Translations under genes and position numbers: made by a program
The notes under the pieces: model-generated
Told to the model about the DNA's origin: nothing
Seen by the model: the letters and a program-made list of their open reading frames with translations, nothing else
Databases searched by the model: none
Part shown: piece by piece, positions 13,901-26,269 of the stretch
Layout: the number at the start of each line of letters is the position of its first letter
Numbering within the stretch: the first letter of the stretch is position 1
Assembly (NCBI GenBank): GCA_009792885.1
Contig: WMCF01000035.1
Coordinates: 4,402,361 to 4,466,360, forward strand
Source of the DNA: Eremophila alpestris peregrina
Taxonomy: Eukaryota; Chordata; Aves; Passeriformes; Alaudidae
DNA: 64,000 nucleotides
Reading direction: 5' to 3'

Positions 13901-16535
13901 GCAAGACAAGTGTCTGTACCCAGAGACTCTGTAGTTCATATCCCTGTATTGATGATTAGATTTAATTTCTTAATAAAAACATCAAGTGTGGTTTAGGGAA
14001 AACGTTGCAGTGAGATGATTAATGGTGGAATGAAAAGTCGTGCTCTTACTGGAATTCAAGTGCCTTCCTCTGATTTTAAGGCACACAGTGATGAATATGC
14101 TGCTGCTAATGTGTGTTTTTCACTCTTAGCCTCCTTACAAGTCGAGGAACACAGAAGAGGTATGAATATAAAAGCCGGAGGAACTAAACTGGTGTAGGTA
14201 TCTGAAGGGAGGTTTGTTCATACTTGGGAGAATAATGGCAAGCGGAATGAACAGGTTATTGTCAGAGCTTCTGCATATCAGGAATCTTCATGTGGAAGAC
14301 AATAACCCCCATGATCTCATGGGATTTTGGCTCCTAAGAGGACAACATGCTGGCTTCTCAAGAAGAGCTTGACAGGCTGCAGAGGACAAAATGTCAGATG
14401 AGGAGTTAGGAAAAATGGTTCCCTTTTCATTTCAGTTCTTGGCCAAATTTCTTGCACTTTACCCGTTATTTCCTCCTCCAATTTATGGCGATGGAGGTCC
14501 AATATTGTAAAAGCTCTTTGTGGTCTGTGAATGGAAAAGTAATCTTAGTTCTAGTAACTAAGCATTATAGTCTCCTTGTTTGATATTCTCAAGTACTGCT
14601 GTAACTTTTTAACTATTTCAGTATAAGGCTTAGTGAAAAATCCTCTTTGTTTCTCTGAAGAGGTATTTCTGATCGATTTCATCATGTGAGACACTGCAAC
14701 ATTGAGGGAATGGTGGAAAAAGATAAACGCTATTAATCCAATCTTTTGTTGGTTTAAGTAGGTTTCTCTCTTGAGTATTGCCTCCATTTGGAAGAATCAG
14801 GCAGTGCTTTTTGCCTGTTGTAATATGGTGTTTGTTTAAAGGCAGGATTCCAAATATATTTGTTGGCTTTTCTCCTGAATCATGACTGTAACAGGGACAT
14901 GGATACCTTAGAGAGCTAAATATCCTTCAGTCTGGTTTGCTACTGATGTGCATACATAATTTCCACTGACAGTAATGGGAGTTACATGTGTACAGAAAAC
15001 AAAACAGACCCTTAAAAAATGTTGGTCAAGTAATAAAAGCTAGTCTAAAGAAGGGGTGGAAGTATAGAGTGGGAGGGAGGTGTTTTTTTTCTTTTTTCAA
15101 CTTGCTTTGTCTTTAACATACCTCCACCCCAGTCATGTTAGCTTAATACTATTTTAATGGATTCCATCCTGATCTTATACAGCATGAGGGGTAAGACAGC
15201 ATCCATGTGAAATAGGTAAGCAGAAGATGATTTTTAAATCTGTTTACTCCCTTTCCCAGCTCCCAGAGGAGTGAGAGGTTTCCCTGTGTAGGGGTGGTAC
15301 CACAGAAGAGCCTGCCCTACCTTTGTGCTGCTGAAACTCTTTTTTTATTATGCAGGAAATTGTAACATTGCCCCCACAGCAAGGGCAGGGCTGCAGAGCC
15401 CCTTTGCCACTGAGTTAGTGCATCCCAGCAGCATCCAGCACCCAAAATGGGAAACTGGCCGTCCCTGTGTGTTTATTGGGAACTCTGCTGTCCTTTGCAT
15501 GCTCTGTGTTATTTTGAACTCTGAAAACAGGAAATACAACTTCTTTGGAGGCTGTCAGGACTTGGAGTGTTTTCCTTGAGCTTCATTGAGAAGGAAGAGG
15601 CAAATTCCTGGATAGTTAGACTCAGTGTAATCTGTTCCTTAATTCAATTCTCTGCAACCTGTGTGTTTTCATTGTTACTCAAGGGACATTTGTCCTCTGA
15701 AGTTACTAACTCTGGGGAGTGTAAGAAAGGATAAAACTGTTCCAAACCGCAAGTTACACAAAAGGCATAAAAATAAAATTGTCCTTTTCCAAAATAGCTG
15801 AGCATTATGGCATCTTAATAAAGGGAGTGCTAGAATATGTTCTCCTAATAAACCTCAGTAAAACCTCTAAAAATAACTACACAGATATATTCTAAGTTGA
15901 TTACCAGTAATTGAACTGACTTAATGTAGTTGGATGATGTAATGTAAAATATTCCTCTAAAGTAATTTCTGTAGACAAGCCATTTGAAGTCCTCTTGCAG
16001 GCAGCATAAACATCTTCATGTTGCTAAACTGAGCACCCAGACTAAAGCACTCAGCAGGAGAGCTTTGACATCTCCCTGTTTTATCTCGTTCCTTTGAGCC
16101 ACTCTGGCTTGCCTGTTAGGGGCAGCTCTGCAGTGACAAATATCCTTGTTTTAGTGAAAACCTGGAAACTCTATCACAGTTTAGACCTGTTAGTTGTAGA
16201 ATAAGAGAGGCTGAAGATGGAAAGGACTTTTGAAAGTGTCTGACTTCCAAGTTTCCCTGCAGTATGCATTTCCAGTGTTCTGTCCAACTTCAGCCTGCCC
16301 GAGCAATGGGGACTGTTCCATGGCCTAATTCATCTCAGGAGAAGGAAGCTTGGAAAATTATTTTCCTAGGTTTTGATCTTGTTCTTGCATTTGCTTATGC
16401 ATTTCCTGGTATATTTGCTCTTGTATTTTTTTAGCCTTCTAAAGCTTTGTAGTTGGTTAATGCAGATAATATCTTCAAGAATTTATTTAGCTTGGATTGT
16501 TGCTTTTGTGGAAATAGTTTAGTAGGGTACTGCAT

Positions 16536-16716
16536 GGGGGTTTTTTATGTGTTTTTTTTTCCTTTTTATTTTCTCTTTTATTGTTTGTTTTGGTTTTTTT
16601 CTGGTTTTTGTTGTTGTTGTTGTTGTTTTCAGTTTGGACTTCTTGGGGGATTTTCGTGTAATTTTTTTGGTTGGCTGTTTGGGGGTTTTTTTGTGTGTTT
16701 TTTTGATTTATTCTCT
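16536..16716. repeat. T/G-rich low-complexity tract with (TTG)n core
   Basis: T runs with G clusters and a (TTG)n stretch near 16608-16628. It resembles the tract at 350-475. The Phe/Cys/Gly-rich reading frames over it are not genes. Confidence 0.9.
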
Positions 16717-19700
16717 GGGGGCCAAGACATCCATGACTGAATCAGGTATTCAGGATGCACATGTGGATTCTACAGAAATACATTTCCTTGCTCTGAGATT
16801 TTTCTATTTACTGATCTAGCTTGGTTTAATGTAGAAGCACCTCAGAGTTTTTCTTCATCAGCTCTCTGTATTACTGACAATTTCCTTCTTCATGCCCTGA
16901 AGTACTGACATATCAGTAACTTTTGGGCAGTTTTGTTTACTGGGGCATTAGAATATCAATTACTGAACAATCATTTTGCTGATACAGTGGAGAATATCAA
17001 TCTGAGATTTGCAGATCCTGCTCTGCTCTTTACCTCATCTAAAGGTCTGGAAGAACCCTGTGAGGCTGTGAGAACGTGTCATAATTTTGCTGTTTTATTC
17101 CTAAGGCTACAAATTTTTTTTCCCGGAAAGGTTGGTCAGTGAGTGATTCAGTAAAGCACTGATGTGCAAATCCTGTCAGAAATTTGCACTAACCTCCTGA
17201 ACCTGTCAAAGTGCCAAAGGCACTGTTGGTTACTATGCTGCCCTTAATCAAGAGGCCTGGCAAGGCCAGAGCTGTGGCTTCTGTTCTTGTTTTATTAAAT
17301 ATCAACAGCTAATAGCGTGCTTAGTTAGTACTAGTTGATGCTTTCAATGATAGCTTATGGGGGAAGAGCACATCCTGTGTTTGAGGGCAAGAGTCATTAA
17401 CTTCCCCCTGAATAATGACATTTAGGAGCAGGCTTCAACATGCCCATGTTTTGCCCCTTCCCCTGTTAGCCTTTGAAGAGGAGATTTCCTCTTTCTCTCG
17501 AACATTGTTTTGCCAACTGGCCTGGGTTGCCCGCCTGGAGCATTGAGTTCTGTTTCCCCAGGGGCCTTGTGACATGTTTTCCTGGCTCCTGCAGGAGCAT
17601 AAACCTAGCTGGCTGAATGAGTATCCTTTTTAAAACTTCTGTTCTCTGTGCACTTAAGGGCCGTGTCCATTGTAACCTTTTGCAGAATCAGATGCGTGCC
17701 TTGCAGGTTTGAGGGTTGCTGGTGAAAGCTGTTGTCTTCCTAGGCATGGAATGCCAGCAGGACAAGGACTGACAGATTTTGGAGTCTTTCTGTCGCTTAA
17801 AGACAAGTCTTAGTCATTCAGATGAGGACTGAACCTATAGTGTTTTGAGAGAGGCTGACAATGCCATTTTTATGTGTAACAGTGCACTCTCTATTCATCA
17901 AGGAAATGACTGCAGAAATGTGTACCCAGCTGTCTCTGTATCAGTAGCATCTCTGCATAGCAGCTGCTGATGTTTGTGATCATTTCCTATCGGCCCTTCT
18001 TCTTTTGGTGGATAAGCCTCAAAATAATTAGTTAAAATCTTGGAACTCAAGGACACCTAAGAGCCAAAATCAAAGCCATGTCAGTAACACTACTGTTGCA
18101 TTGCCTTAATCCAATAAATTTAAGCCAGCATTGAATGATGTTGTCTCCAGGAGTTTGCTGCAGCATTCCCTGCAGTCCTTGTCCTTGGGTATCCCCTGTG
18201 CAGCCCTGGTCTCATGTCACTCAGCCCAGAGGAGCCTCTGGAGTCCCCCAGCACCCTGCAGACCCTGGGTGAGCTCCATGTGCTGTGTGGGTGTGGGGTG
18301 CTCACATCTCCAGCTGCTCAGGACGTGCCTGCGGCGCTGGATGTGGAGCATGCCTGGCCATCAGCAGATAGCATCTGAGCAAAGTCCTGCTCTAACGCTT
18401 TGATTTTTTGTTGTCTTTTAAAAATCTTTGTAGCTGCCTTCATAAAGAGACCTTCTGGCTCTTTTAAAGTTGTTTTTGAAAGTCCTTTTTGTACAATTTT
18501 ACAAGAATCATGGCAAGAAAAGAGATGATATTGTGGCCAGGGCTTTAATCTATTATTTATTAGACCTCAGTTCAATGAGGTGCCTGTGACAAAGCAGGGT
18601 GCATGGTTTTGTTTAAGTCCCCTGGGTCCCTTGGTATGCAGTGTATCAGAACTGTCTGTGCAAAGCACTCTTGGAGAGGAACTTTCAGTTTGGACATAAC
18701 CCCCTTACTACTTCCAGCTTCTCTTTGCAAAGGAAATTGTATCCTTAGAAGCAGATTGTAGGTGGATTAGGTCTGTACTGAAGACACATCTGTGTTAGAG
18801 ATTTTACCTGATGGACTTAGTTTTGCCATTTAGATATATCCTTAACCTTTCTGTGCCCCAGTTCCCCAGGTGTAAAACAGGGATAAGATTCTTGACAACT
18901 CAAAGTGGAAATAAATTAAACATGGTGAGACCATTTAGCACTACAGTGATGGGGAAGAATTCTCTAATGAGATACAATTTCACATTTATGTCTTTAAGAG
19001 CTTGACAATACTTACCACACAGAAACTACACTGCAAATTTGCATCCATTATTCTGTGAGAACCTGCAAAGAAACAATCTTTTGCATCTTAGAATAGCTTA
19101 GAGCTGTTGTGGACCTGCACATTCAAACTGTGCTGTGCTTTTCTGTTTGGGCCAATAAATATTTCTCACCCTAGTGTTGCAACTTCTTTTTCTTGTCCTA
19201 AGTCATGTATTGTGAAAAGAGCATAAGGTCTGTGAAGAGGATGACTGAAATATGCTTTGTTTCTACCAGCAAACAGACATGAGTATGTAAACAAACATGA
19301 CTTCTTTTTTCTCATGTTACTTAGAACCAAATGAGTTCTTACCCAGTCAGTACAAAAAGTATTCCATCATTTTGTGCTGTTGTGGTTTGGGCAGGAGGAG
19401 ATGTGGATTGGGAGACTTTGGGCATGGAGATTCTGTGTGGATATTTTGCTGAAATCTGAACTCAAAGCAGCAGTCCCCATCAGACACTTCTCAACAGCCT
19501 TAGTTTTTCAGTAACCTTGATAATCTTTCAATGGATGTTACTTTGCGAGCGGAACCAACACACTGAATACTTCTAGGGGATGGAATGACATTTAAGATCA
19601 GGTCTGCCTTTTTTCCAACCCCTTGACTCTGTACACAGGACTGATGCTGCTGACAGAGGTGTGATCTAGGAGGCCACTCTAAGTGGCTGCTTTTTCAACC

Positions 19701-19879
19701 ACTTGTTAAAGCGCCCAGTCTAGGCTTTGCTTCCTGAGCCATTGAAGCCCTCTCTGTCAGATCAATGACTTGGAACAGTGATCAGTGAAACAGTTTTCTC
19801 ATTTGCATGGTTTCCTGACAGGAGGTAGACTTCTTTTATTTCTAAGAGTTGATAAAATCAGAACTCCGTTGCAAGGCTC

Positions 19880-21336
19880 TGTGGTGGTTTTAGGGTTTTT
19901 CTGCTATGAGATAGGATTAAGAGAAAAAGCAAAGCAGGCTCAAACTTAACAGATATAGTTTTATTTACACACACTAAAAGGAAAAAGAAAACAAACACAA
20001 AGGATCAAAATGAAACTTTCAAAACACTTCCCCCGCCCTCACCAGCTCCTTTTCTTTCTAACAGACATTATATATATAGGCAAGAACTCAGAACCCAAGG
20101 TCTGTACCGCTTATAAAATAATCTTTCATCAGTCTCTTTAGAGAGAGAAGTCTCTTCTGGTTGTGGTAACTCTCCACAAGGAAAGAAACAGTCTACTTGT
20201 GGCTCTTAGCTCTCACAGGAGACAGCTGCCCAGAAAAAATTGTGTTTCTGTGGCTGTCCCATATCATGCAGCTTTTCCCATCAGCTGCACTTGGGTCATG
20301 GATTTTATGCATTCTGGGGTGTTACTTGAAAAATTAACAGTTCAAGTGCAAAGGATGCTCTTGGGGGCAGAAACATCTCTCACTTCTGCTCAAAGCACTG
20401 GCGCAAAGGACTTTATCACATCAAGTATCTTGCTCAAATACCTCAAGGGAACACAAAGTCTCTGCTTCACTTAGTCCATTACAAATACCTTTCCTCAAAA
20501 ACTACCAATCTGAACGGTCATTTCCCCAGTTCATCTTTTCCATGGTTTTAAGATATATTCTAGTGTATTACAGTCTGTTACCACACTTCACAAAAGATTT
20601 TCAGCCTAAGGTGTCTTCTCCTCATCTCTAAAGACACAACATCTCTTTCATAGACCTCAGTATCTTCATGCGGCCTAAATAGAAATGTCCCCACCATGAG
20701 TTTCTCTTCACCCTGGAGATTATCCATGTTCTGCAGGCTTCACCTAAGCAAGGAAAGAGTTAACTTTAGCTCGGGAACACAGATGGTCCCGTGCTCTGGG
20801 CCAGGCAGTGGCGGCAGTGCTCAAAGCCTCTGAGGCCACATGGCAGAGGTGGGGAGGAGCAGGAACGGCGGCCGGGGTCGCGATAGCTCCGTTGGTAGGT
20901 GCAGCTTTCACCCCCCTCCACCCCTCGGTCTCATTCGGGGCAGCTCAGCCCAGGCTCGGAGCCGCTCCAGGTGGAAGGTGGGGGGAATCGGCTGCGGTTT
21001 CTCTTTCTCCACCAGCAGCTGCTGAACTCAGTCCGAGTGGATCTAGACATATCTTCCTCCCCTCTCCCTGCCCGAGAGCCACTGAGCTTGGCAAATGCCT
21101 CGAATCAGGCAGGGCCCAGCAGGCCCGCGGCTCCCCTCAGGCCGGAGGGAGCCGGGGCTGCTTCGCACCTCTCCAGAGGCGAGCAGCGAAAAGAGGCAAC
21201 TTTCCTCCGTTCCCAGCTTGATATTGGCATTCACAAAGACACACTTTGCTTTCTCATTGGCTGAGCAAGATGTCACTCACAGGTTTTTGCAGGTAACTGT
21301 TTCTTCTTTAACTAGGAACTGTGCTAAACCATGACA
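19880..21336 (-). mobile_element. Solo LTR of an avian endogenous retrovirus (ERVL-like)
   Basis: Read on the minus strand, the element starts TGTCATGGTTTAGCAC at 21336 and ends ...CCACCACA at 19880, so it has canonical TG...CA ends. It is flanked by the 5-bp direct repeat GGCTC at 19875-19879 and 21337-21341 (six identical bases if the adjacent A is counted). Minus-strand signals are in LTR order: a CpG-rich segment at about 20780-21230, a TATATATA box at 20069-20076, and AATAAA at 19960-19965, about 80 bp from the end. No gag, pol or env coding sequence and no second LTR were seen. This points to a solo LTR left by recombination. The 5-bp duplication suits an ERVL-type element; the family name needs a repeat library. 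Confidence 0.8.
20780..21230 (-). promoter_or_regulatory. CpG-rich segment in the LTR, probable U3 promoter region
   Basis: This is the only clearly CpG-dense, GC-rich stretch in the first 38 kb. It lies inside the LTR boundaries, upstream of the minus-strand TATA box, so I read it as LTR regulatory sequence and not the RET CpG island. Overlapping reading frames in several phases on both strands are what GC-rich DNA gives by chance. Confidence 0.5.
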
Positions 21337-21341
21337 GGCTC

Positions 21342-22470
21342 CCAATCTACATCCATGTCAGCTGTGTTTTAGCAGGATTCCTTTGTTTTCTAATGTGTGT
21401 AGATTGATGCTAGACATCCCCAGATGCCAGACATCACATATTGTACTGGCAACAGTTCTAATGAACTACTCATTTTCTTTGACCCTCTTTTTTTCCTCAT
21501 GAGTAATACCAGCCAACACCAACAAATTGTCTTAATACTTCTGTTTCACAGTTGGTTGGTTGCTTTTGTTTTGTTTGGAAGTTTTTCCTAGTTCTTTGAA
21601 CAGTTGCTGTGGTTGTCTTTACATGGAAAACAGGCAAATCTGTAGTCGTTACAAATAGTTCAGAGAGCAAATCCTACTAAAAGGGAGGAGTTCAGCATTA
21701 TGCTTCCCATGTCTTAGCAAAATACAGACAGAAGAATCAGGAATAAGTTATATGCAAGCAGTCTTTACTGATAAAACAGAGGCACTTTTCCATGCAGGCA
21801 TACTCATTGAAGATTTGTGTGTGTGGCCACCCAACTATACATCAGTACCTTTTGGATGACACACTGCTAAAACTGTACTCTTTGCAATTACCCACAAATT
21901 CTAAGAAAAATAAAACCCAATTGAGTAGAATAGTGCACAGAATATAGCACTTTCCTGCTCCAACTGGTGCTTTAGTATCAGTGAAGATTGATTTAATGGT
22001 ATTTTCCTCATAAGAAGAGTTCAGGACACCAGTTTGCCATTTTTTCCTAGTATGTTGTCCAGGAAAACAGAATTGGAGTGAATTCTGTTGAAGTTACTGG
22101 AAAAGTCATGGAGGCTCTCCTCCTGGAAAGAATAATGGCAAACTTCATTGGGACATCTGTTATTTAAAAAAAAAAAATTGGCATTACATAACCTAATTTT
22201 TTTCAGAGTGGTTATTTAAAATATTATTTAGTTGAAAATAAGTGTTTCGGATTTTAATTAAAAGTATATCCAGTGCTTTTCTAGGTGCACATGTTTATAT
22301 ACATGTGGAGGAATAAAAATCTTTGTCTTATTTAGCTGCTCCTTACTGACACAGTTTTATTCCATTCATGGAAGAATAAGTAGAGAAAATGTAATAATAA
22401 TCTTTATTGTGGTTAATGCCTTAAAGATTGGAAATCATCTGGAATATGTGATCAAATTACAAACTATTAT
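21342..22470. other. Non-coding DNA right of the LTR
   Basis: AT-rich sequence with no exon, RNA gene or dated repeat that I can recognise. A run of 11 A residues occurs near 22168. Confidence 0.6.
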
Positions 22471-22640
22471 TATTTTAAGTACCCATTTACTGTTCCCATG
22501 TAAATAATGATGACCAGTAGGGAACTGCTACATTACTTAGCATCTGTCTCTTATACACATCTAGATGTATTTTAAGTACCCATTTACTGTTCCCATGTAA
22601 ATAATGATGACCAGTAGGGAACTGCTACATTACTTAGCAT
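22471..22640. repeat. Perfect 73-bp direct duplication around a Tn5 mosaic-end adapter (assembly artefact)
   Basis: 22471-22543 and 22568-22640 are identical over 73 bp (TATTTTAAGTACCC...TTAGCAT). Between them, 22544-22562 is exactly CTGTCTCTTATACACATCT, the 19-bp Tn5 mosaic end used in Nextera libraries. It is followed by AGATGT, the first six bases of the opposing mosaic end. This is a truncated Nextera mate-pair junction with the same genomic sequence assembled on both sides. The native locus most likely has one copy, making the window about 97 bp too long here. Confidence 0.95.
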
Positions 22641-25600
22641 GTTCATTAGCAATTTTTCCTTTTGATGGGGCTTACAGAAAAAAAAAAAAAAAAAGAGGGA
22701 GAGGTAGGAGCTGAGTCTGAAGGTAATGCTGAATTGGATTAGGTTGAGAATGATATTTCCATTTGGAATGTTCAGGGGAGCAAAGTACAGACTCAGATTA
22801 AACTATATGTGAATTCAGCAATTTTCAAGGCTAAAGCAAAACAGAAGTTAAGGTTTTTTTCATATCTCTCTATTGAATTGTGATAATTTCATGAAATTAC
22901 TCTGCAGCTGATCTGGGCAGGAAACCAAACTTCTCAGTCTTAAGTCTGATGCAGATCTGTGACTCTGAGAGCAAATTTGTGAACATAGAACTCAGTCTCA
23001 CCTCTTCATTCATTAAAAAAAAATAATTAAGGCATCTTTTTTGGCTCACTCATAATTTCAGAAGCTTATTCCCACTAGCTTGCTCATCTGCCTCTGTATC
23101 TTGTTTTTAGCAGATTTATGTAGCCAATTATGCTCAATATAAAGATACATTAAATCATTTAAAGTATTGGAAAATTCACATGGTCCAACCAGCCAGAATA
23201 TTTTTAGATACTTAGGACATGTTTTCCAAAACTTCTTCATAAGAAAAATCTAACAATGTCCAAACTCACGGCACCTTTTAGAGGGAGATGTCTGTAATTT
23301 CTAGAGTTAGTGTTATGGAAATGTAATGCAGATCAAGGGATGAAACTTCTGAGAGTGCAGTCAGCTTCTAAAAGGTGAGAAAGGTGTGAGGTAGCTGTGT
23401 AGACTTACATTTGAGCAATCTGTAGATGCACTTGCTCTGATTTAATTTCTGCCTCTCAAGGTCTGTTGTCGTGGTGGAGTTCATTTTAGAAGAGGAACTA
23501 GTTAAGTTGTTAAAACATGATGGAGAAATCTTTATCCATTATATCCAGGTGATGTTTTCCATTGTTCGTGCTAAAAAATCTGTTTTACTGGCTGTGCCCA
23601 CCCAGTTGTTGAATGTGCTTCACCTTGGTTTACTAGTTTTTAATACTTTGTTTTGTCTTGTAGTTTTTGATGGTTTTCTTTATGTGTTTGACAAAAAAGC
23701 ACATTCATAGATTTTTCAGTGCTACTGCCTGGTTAAATGTATTTCTTAAATGTGATTTTGTGGGTATCCAAGTGGACTGTAGAGGATTTGGGTGTTTTGT
23801 CTCTTGTTTGAAGTATGAGAGCTGTAGTTTGTTCATTAGGAGCATGAGGTTCAGGGTTGCAGATTAACCAGCTGCACTGCCTGCATTCATGTGGTCACAA
23901 CCTTCCAAATTTACCCCATCATGAAAGGAAGAATTAATTATAGTCCTAATTGACTGTTTCCTTGGATATAAGCAGGAAGGAACTGCTAGGAGGCAAAGTG
24001 ATTAATCAGTTAAGCTAGTTACATCAATCAAATGTGTGAGAAAGTTCATCATCCCAAAGGCAGAATAAAGTAATGCCGAAATACAAAAGCCATCAGCTCT
24101 TTCATTGAGGTTTTGCTGTGTTTCTTTTGTCAGTTTTCTGAGGAATTGCAAAAGAAAAAGAAAAATAAAAACACATGGTGACTGACCCAGTCTGCTTGCC
24201 AATCTGTCTGGATTATGGTGGAAGAGGTAATGCAGCAATCTGTTCTCTTATCAGGCAGCGTGTGTAGTCCTCATTGAAAGACCTTAGCATACGTTTTTTA
24301 TGCAGATGGACAAGTCACACGTGTCTCCCAAACAAATACCTCAGTGCCACTATCTCACAAATCCTGTCAGTCCTGCCAGTGAAATGGACTCTCTTGTTGC
24401 AGTCTCAGTGAGATACTGCCCACAGAGCTTGATCTACTGAAAGTCTAAAGCTTGAACTCTCACATGACAGTCCCTTGTAGTGTTCTCCTTGTGTCCCCTG
24501 GCTGCCAGCCCTTCGTTCCCTAGGGAACATGTGGCACCTTGAGGGCAAGTGAAAAAATTCTGGAAAATCCCTTTGAAGCATTATCATCTTCAGGTGAGGA
24601 TATTTTCAATAATTGTAATTGACTGGATTGTAAACGGCAGCTTTTAAAGAGCAGTTAAGTCTTCCTTGCTTTGGCTGACAACCTCTGCCAGAGGGGAAGG
24701 GAGAAGGAATGGGAACCACTCTCCTTTGCTCCAGAGAGCCTTTGGACAGGTGAGGCCCCAGGCACTGGGTTGTCTGTACATCCTTCCTTCTGGGCACAGC
24801 TGGTTTAAGCCCAGCTTGCTCCTTTAGTCACACACAGTTCCACAGTGGGTGACACAGATGATGGGGTTGGAGAGGAAGAGACAAAATGTGGGTGAGAACA
24901 GCTTCTGCTGGCACTGCCAGTAACAGCAGAGGTGGTGGCTCAAAGGTCCCAGAGCCTCGAGGCACAAGCTCAGCACAGACTGCATGAGTACCTTTGCTTC
25001 ACAGGAACCACTTCTGTGCTTACACAGGAACTGCATTTCCAGGACTGGGAACTTCATTGTGGTGCATTATGCTAGGAAACAATCCAGTTTCATTCACTTT
25101 TCTGTGTCTACAGCTAGAAGCTGATAAATAGAAGGTTTTCCGTTTGCTGGAGTTCTGGAGGGCTGTGGGTGCCAGTTGTGTGACAGTTGAAGGAAAACTT
25201 GGGAAATAGAGCTGTGCAGGAGGTTAGGAGTGCAATGAAACTGTAAGAACAAACAGGCTTCTGTAAGTTAACACTGGAAAAACTGATTACAATTCTATAA
25301 GGTCTACTGGATGTAGTAATTATTGAGATATAAAATCCGTACCCACTTAATACCCTACCTAGAAAAAGGGTGTATGAGCATTTATGCTGAACATTTCTTG
25401 ATTGTCTAAAAGATTAGGGTTCAACGTGTCTGTGTGTGTGTGTATATGTATTACTGCTTTCATTAGATTTTCACAGATACGTATTCATGCTTATGAATGA
25501 GCATATACTTGTACACAGTGTAGTTTGTGCCTAACCAATATGAAATACATGTTGTAAATTGTTTAAATCAGAAGAGAAATATGAGCAGTATTAATCTTGT

Positions 25601-26187
25601 TCTTGCTTTGTTTCCATATTTGAAACATTGGACTAGGTAATGAAGATATGCTGAATGTTAGCTAACAGCTTCATTTATGAGTTTTCTATGGTAAATTAAT
25701 TGCTTTAGAAAACAGGGTTTTCTCCATACTTAAGGAGAGACAGATTTAATCCAAATTGCTCCAGAAAAAAAACATGATTACTGGTTAAAGAAGGAATTTG
25801 AATTTTTTTTTCATGATTATGATTAAGGTCTAGGCAGTGCCATTTTTATTAGCGTATGTATTTGTTGAATGTGGATTCTATGTATATTGATTTTGTTCAC
25901 TTTTATAAATATCAAATCCATAGCAACATTTTAATGCAGCTGCTTTTAATGTTTTATCATTATGCTAAATCTTTGGCAGGTGGATCTTATTTTGTAAAAG
26001 GAAACATTTCTAGGAAGGTCATCTTTCACTTGTGTTCAACTTAATTTTCTTGAATCAGAGGTGAAGTGTATGAAGTACTATTGTGACTGTAAGTGTCTCT
26101 GTGATCAAAATGTCTTTTGGCTGGTGTACTTCGGGGCTTGGCATAAAAAAAGTTACCTTGGGTAACAGGACAAGTGGCTTTAGGTGG
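22641..26187. other. Non-coding DNA
   Basis: Contains a 17-A run (22678-22694) and a short (TG)n near 25429-25444. No exon or RNA gene is recognisable; reading frames here are short and lack splice context or family motifs. Confidence 0.6.
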
Positions 26188-26269
26188 TGTTGCTTGAGTA
26201 GGAATGCTGGACCAGGTGATCACCAGAGGTCCCTGCCAACCTCAGGCATTCTGTGATTCTGTGATTTGT
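26188..26269 (+). mobile_element. CR1 LINE, 3'-end fragment, plus strand
   Basis: The sequence TGCTTGAGTAGGAATGCTGG, then ACCAGGTGATCACCAGAGGT and CCCTGCCAACCTCAG, ends in ATTCTGTG ATTCTGTG ATT. That is the classic CR1 3' terminus with its 8-bp tail repeat. Only the last ~80 bp is recognisable, as is usual for 5'-truncated CR1 copies; the left edge is approximate. Confidence 0.85.

Larger units (their letters stand above)
1..19874. other. Non-coding DNA: RET intron 1 and/or 5' flank, left part
   Basis: AT-rich, stop-dense sequence with short chance reading frames only. I saw no exon with flanking splice signals, no tRNA or rRNA, and no signal-peptide exon that could be RET exon 1. It contains a T/G-rich tract (350-475), a hairpin (1918-1949), a 14-bp direct repeat at 12501-12514 and 12526-12539, and another T/G-rich tract (16536-16716). 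Whether it is intron 1 or lies upstream of RET cannot be decided without exon 1. Confidence 0.7.

Noticed and set aside
16190..16345. A decayed LINE (GGCTGAAGATGGAAAGGACTTTTGAAAG... resembling an antisense CR1 end)
   Set aside because: Similarity is too patchy by eye to support a call; repeat masking would be needed.
20808..21264. GC-rich overlapping reading frames that might be RET exon 1 with its CpG island
   Set aside because: The frames lack a signal peptide and a fitting phase-1 donor, and the stretch lies wholly inside an LTR bounded by a target-site duplication.
22544..22562. A real Tn5-family transposon end
   Set aside because: Only the engineered 19-bp mosaic end is present, with no transposase or second complete end. 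The 73-bp flanking repeat is far longer than Tn5's 9-bp target duplication. A library artefact fits better.
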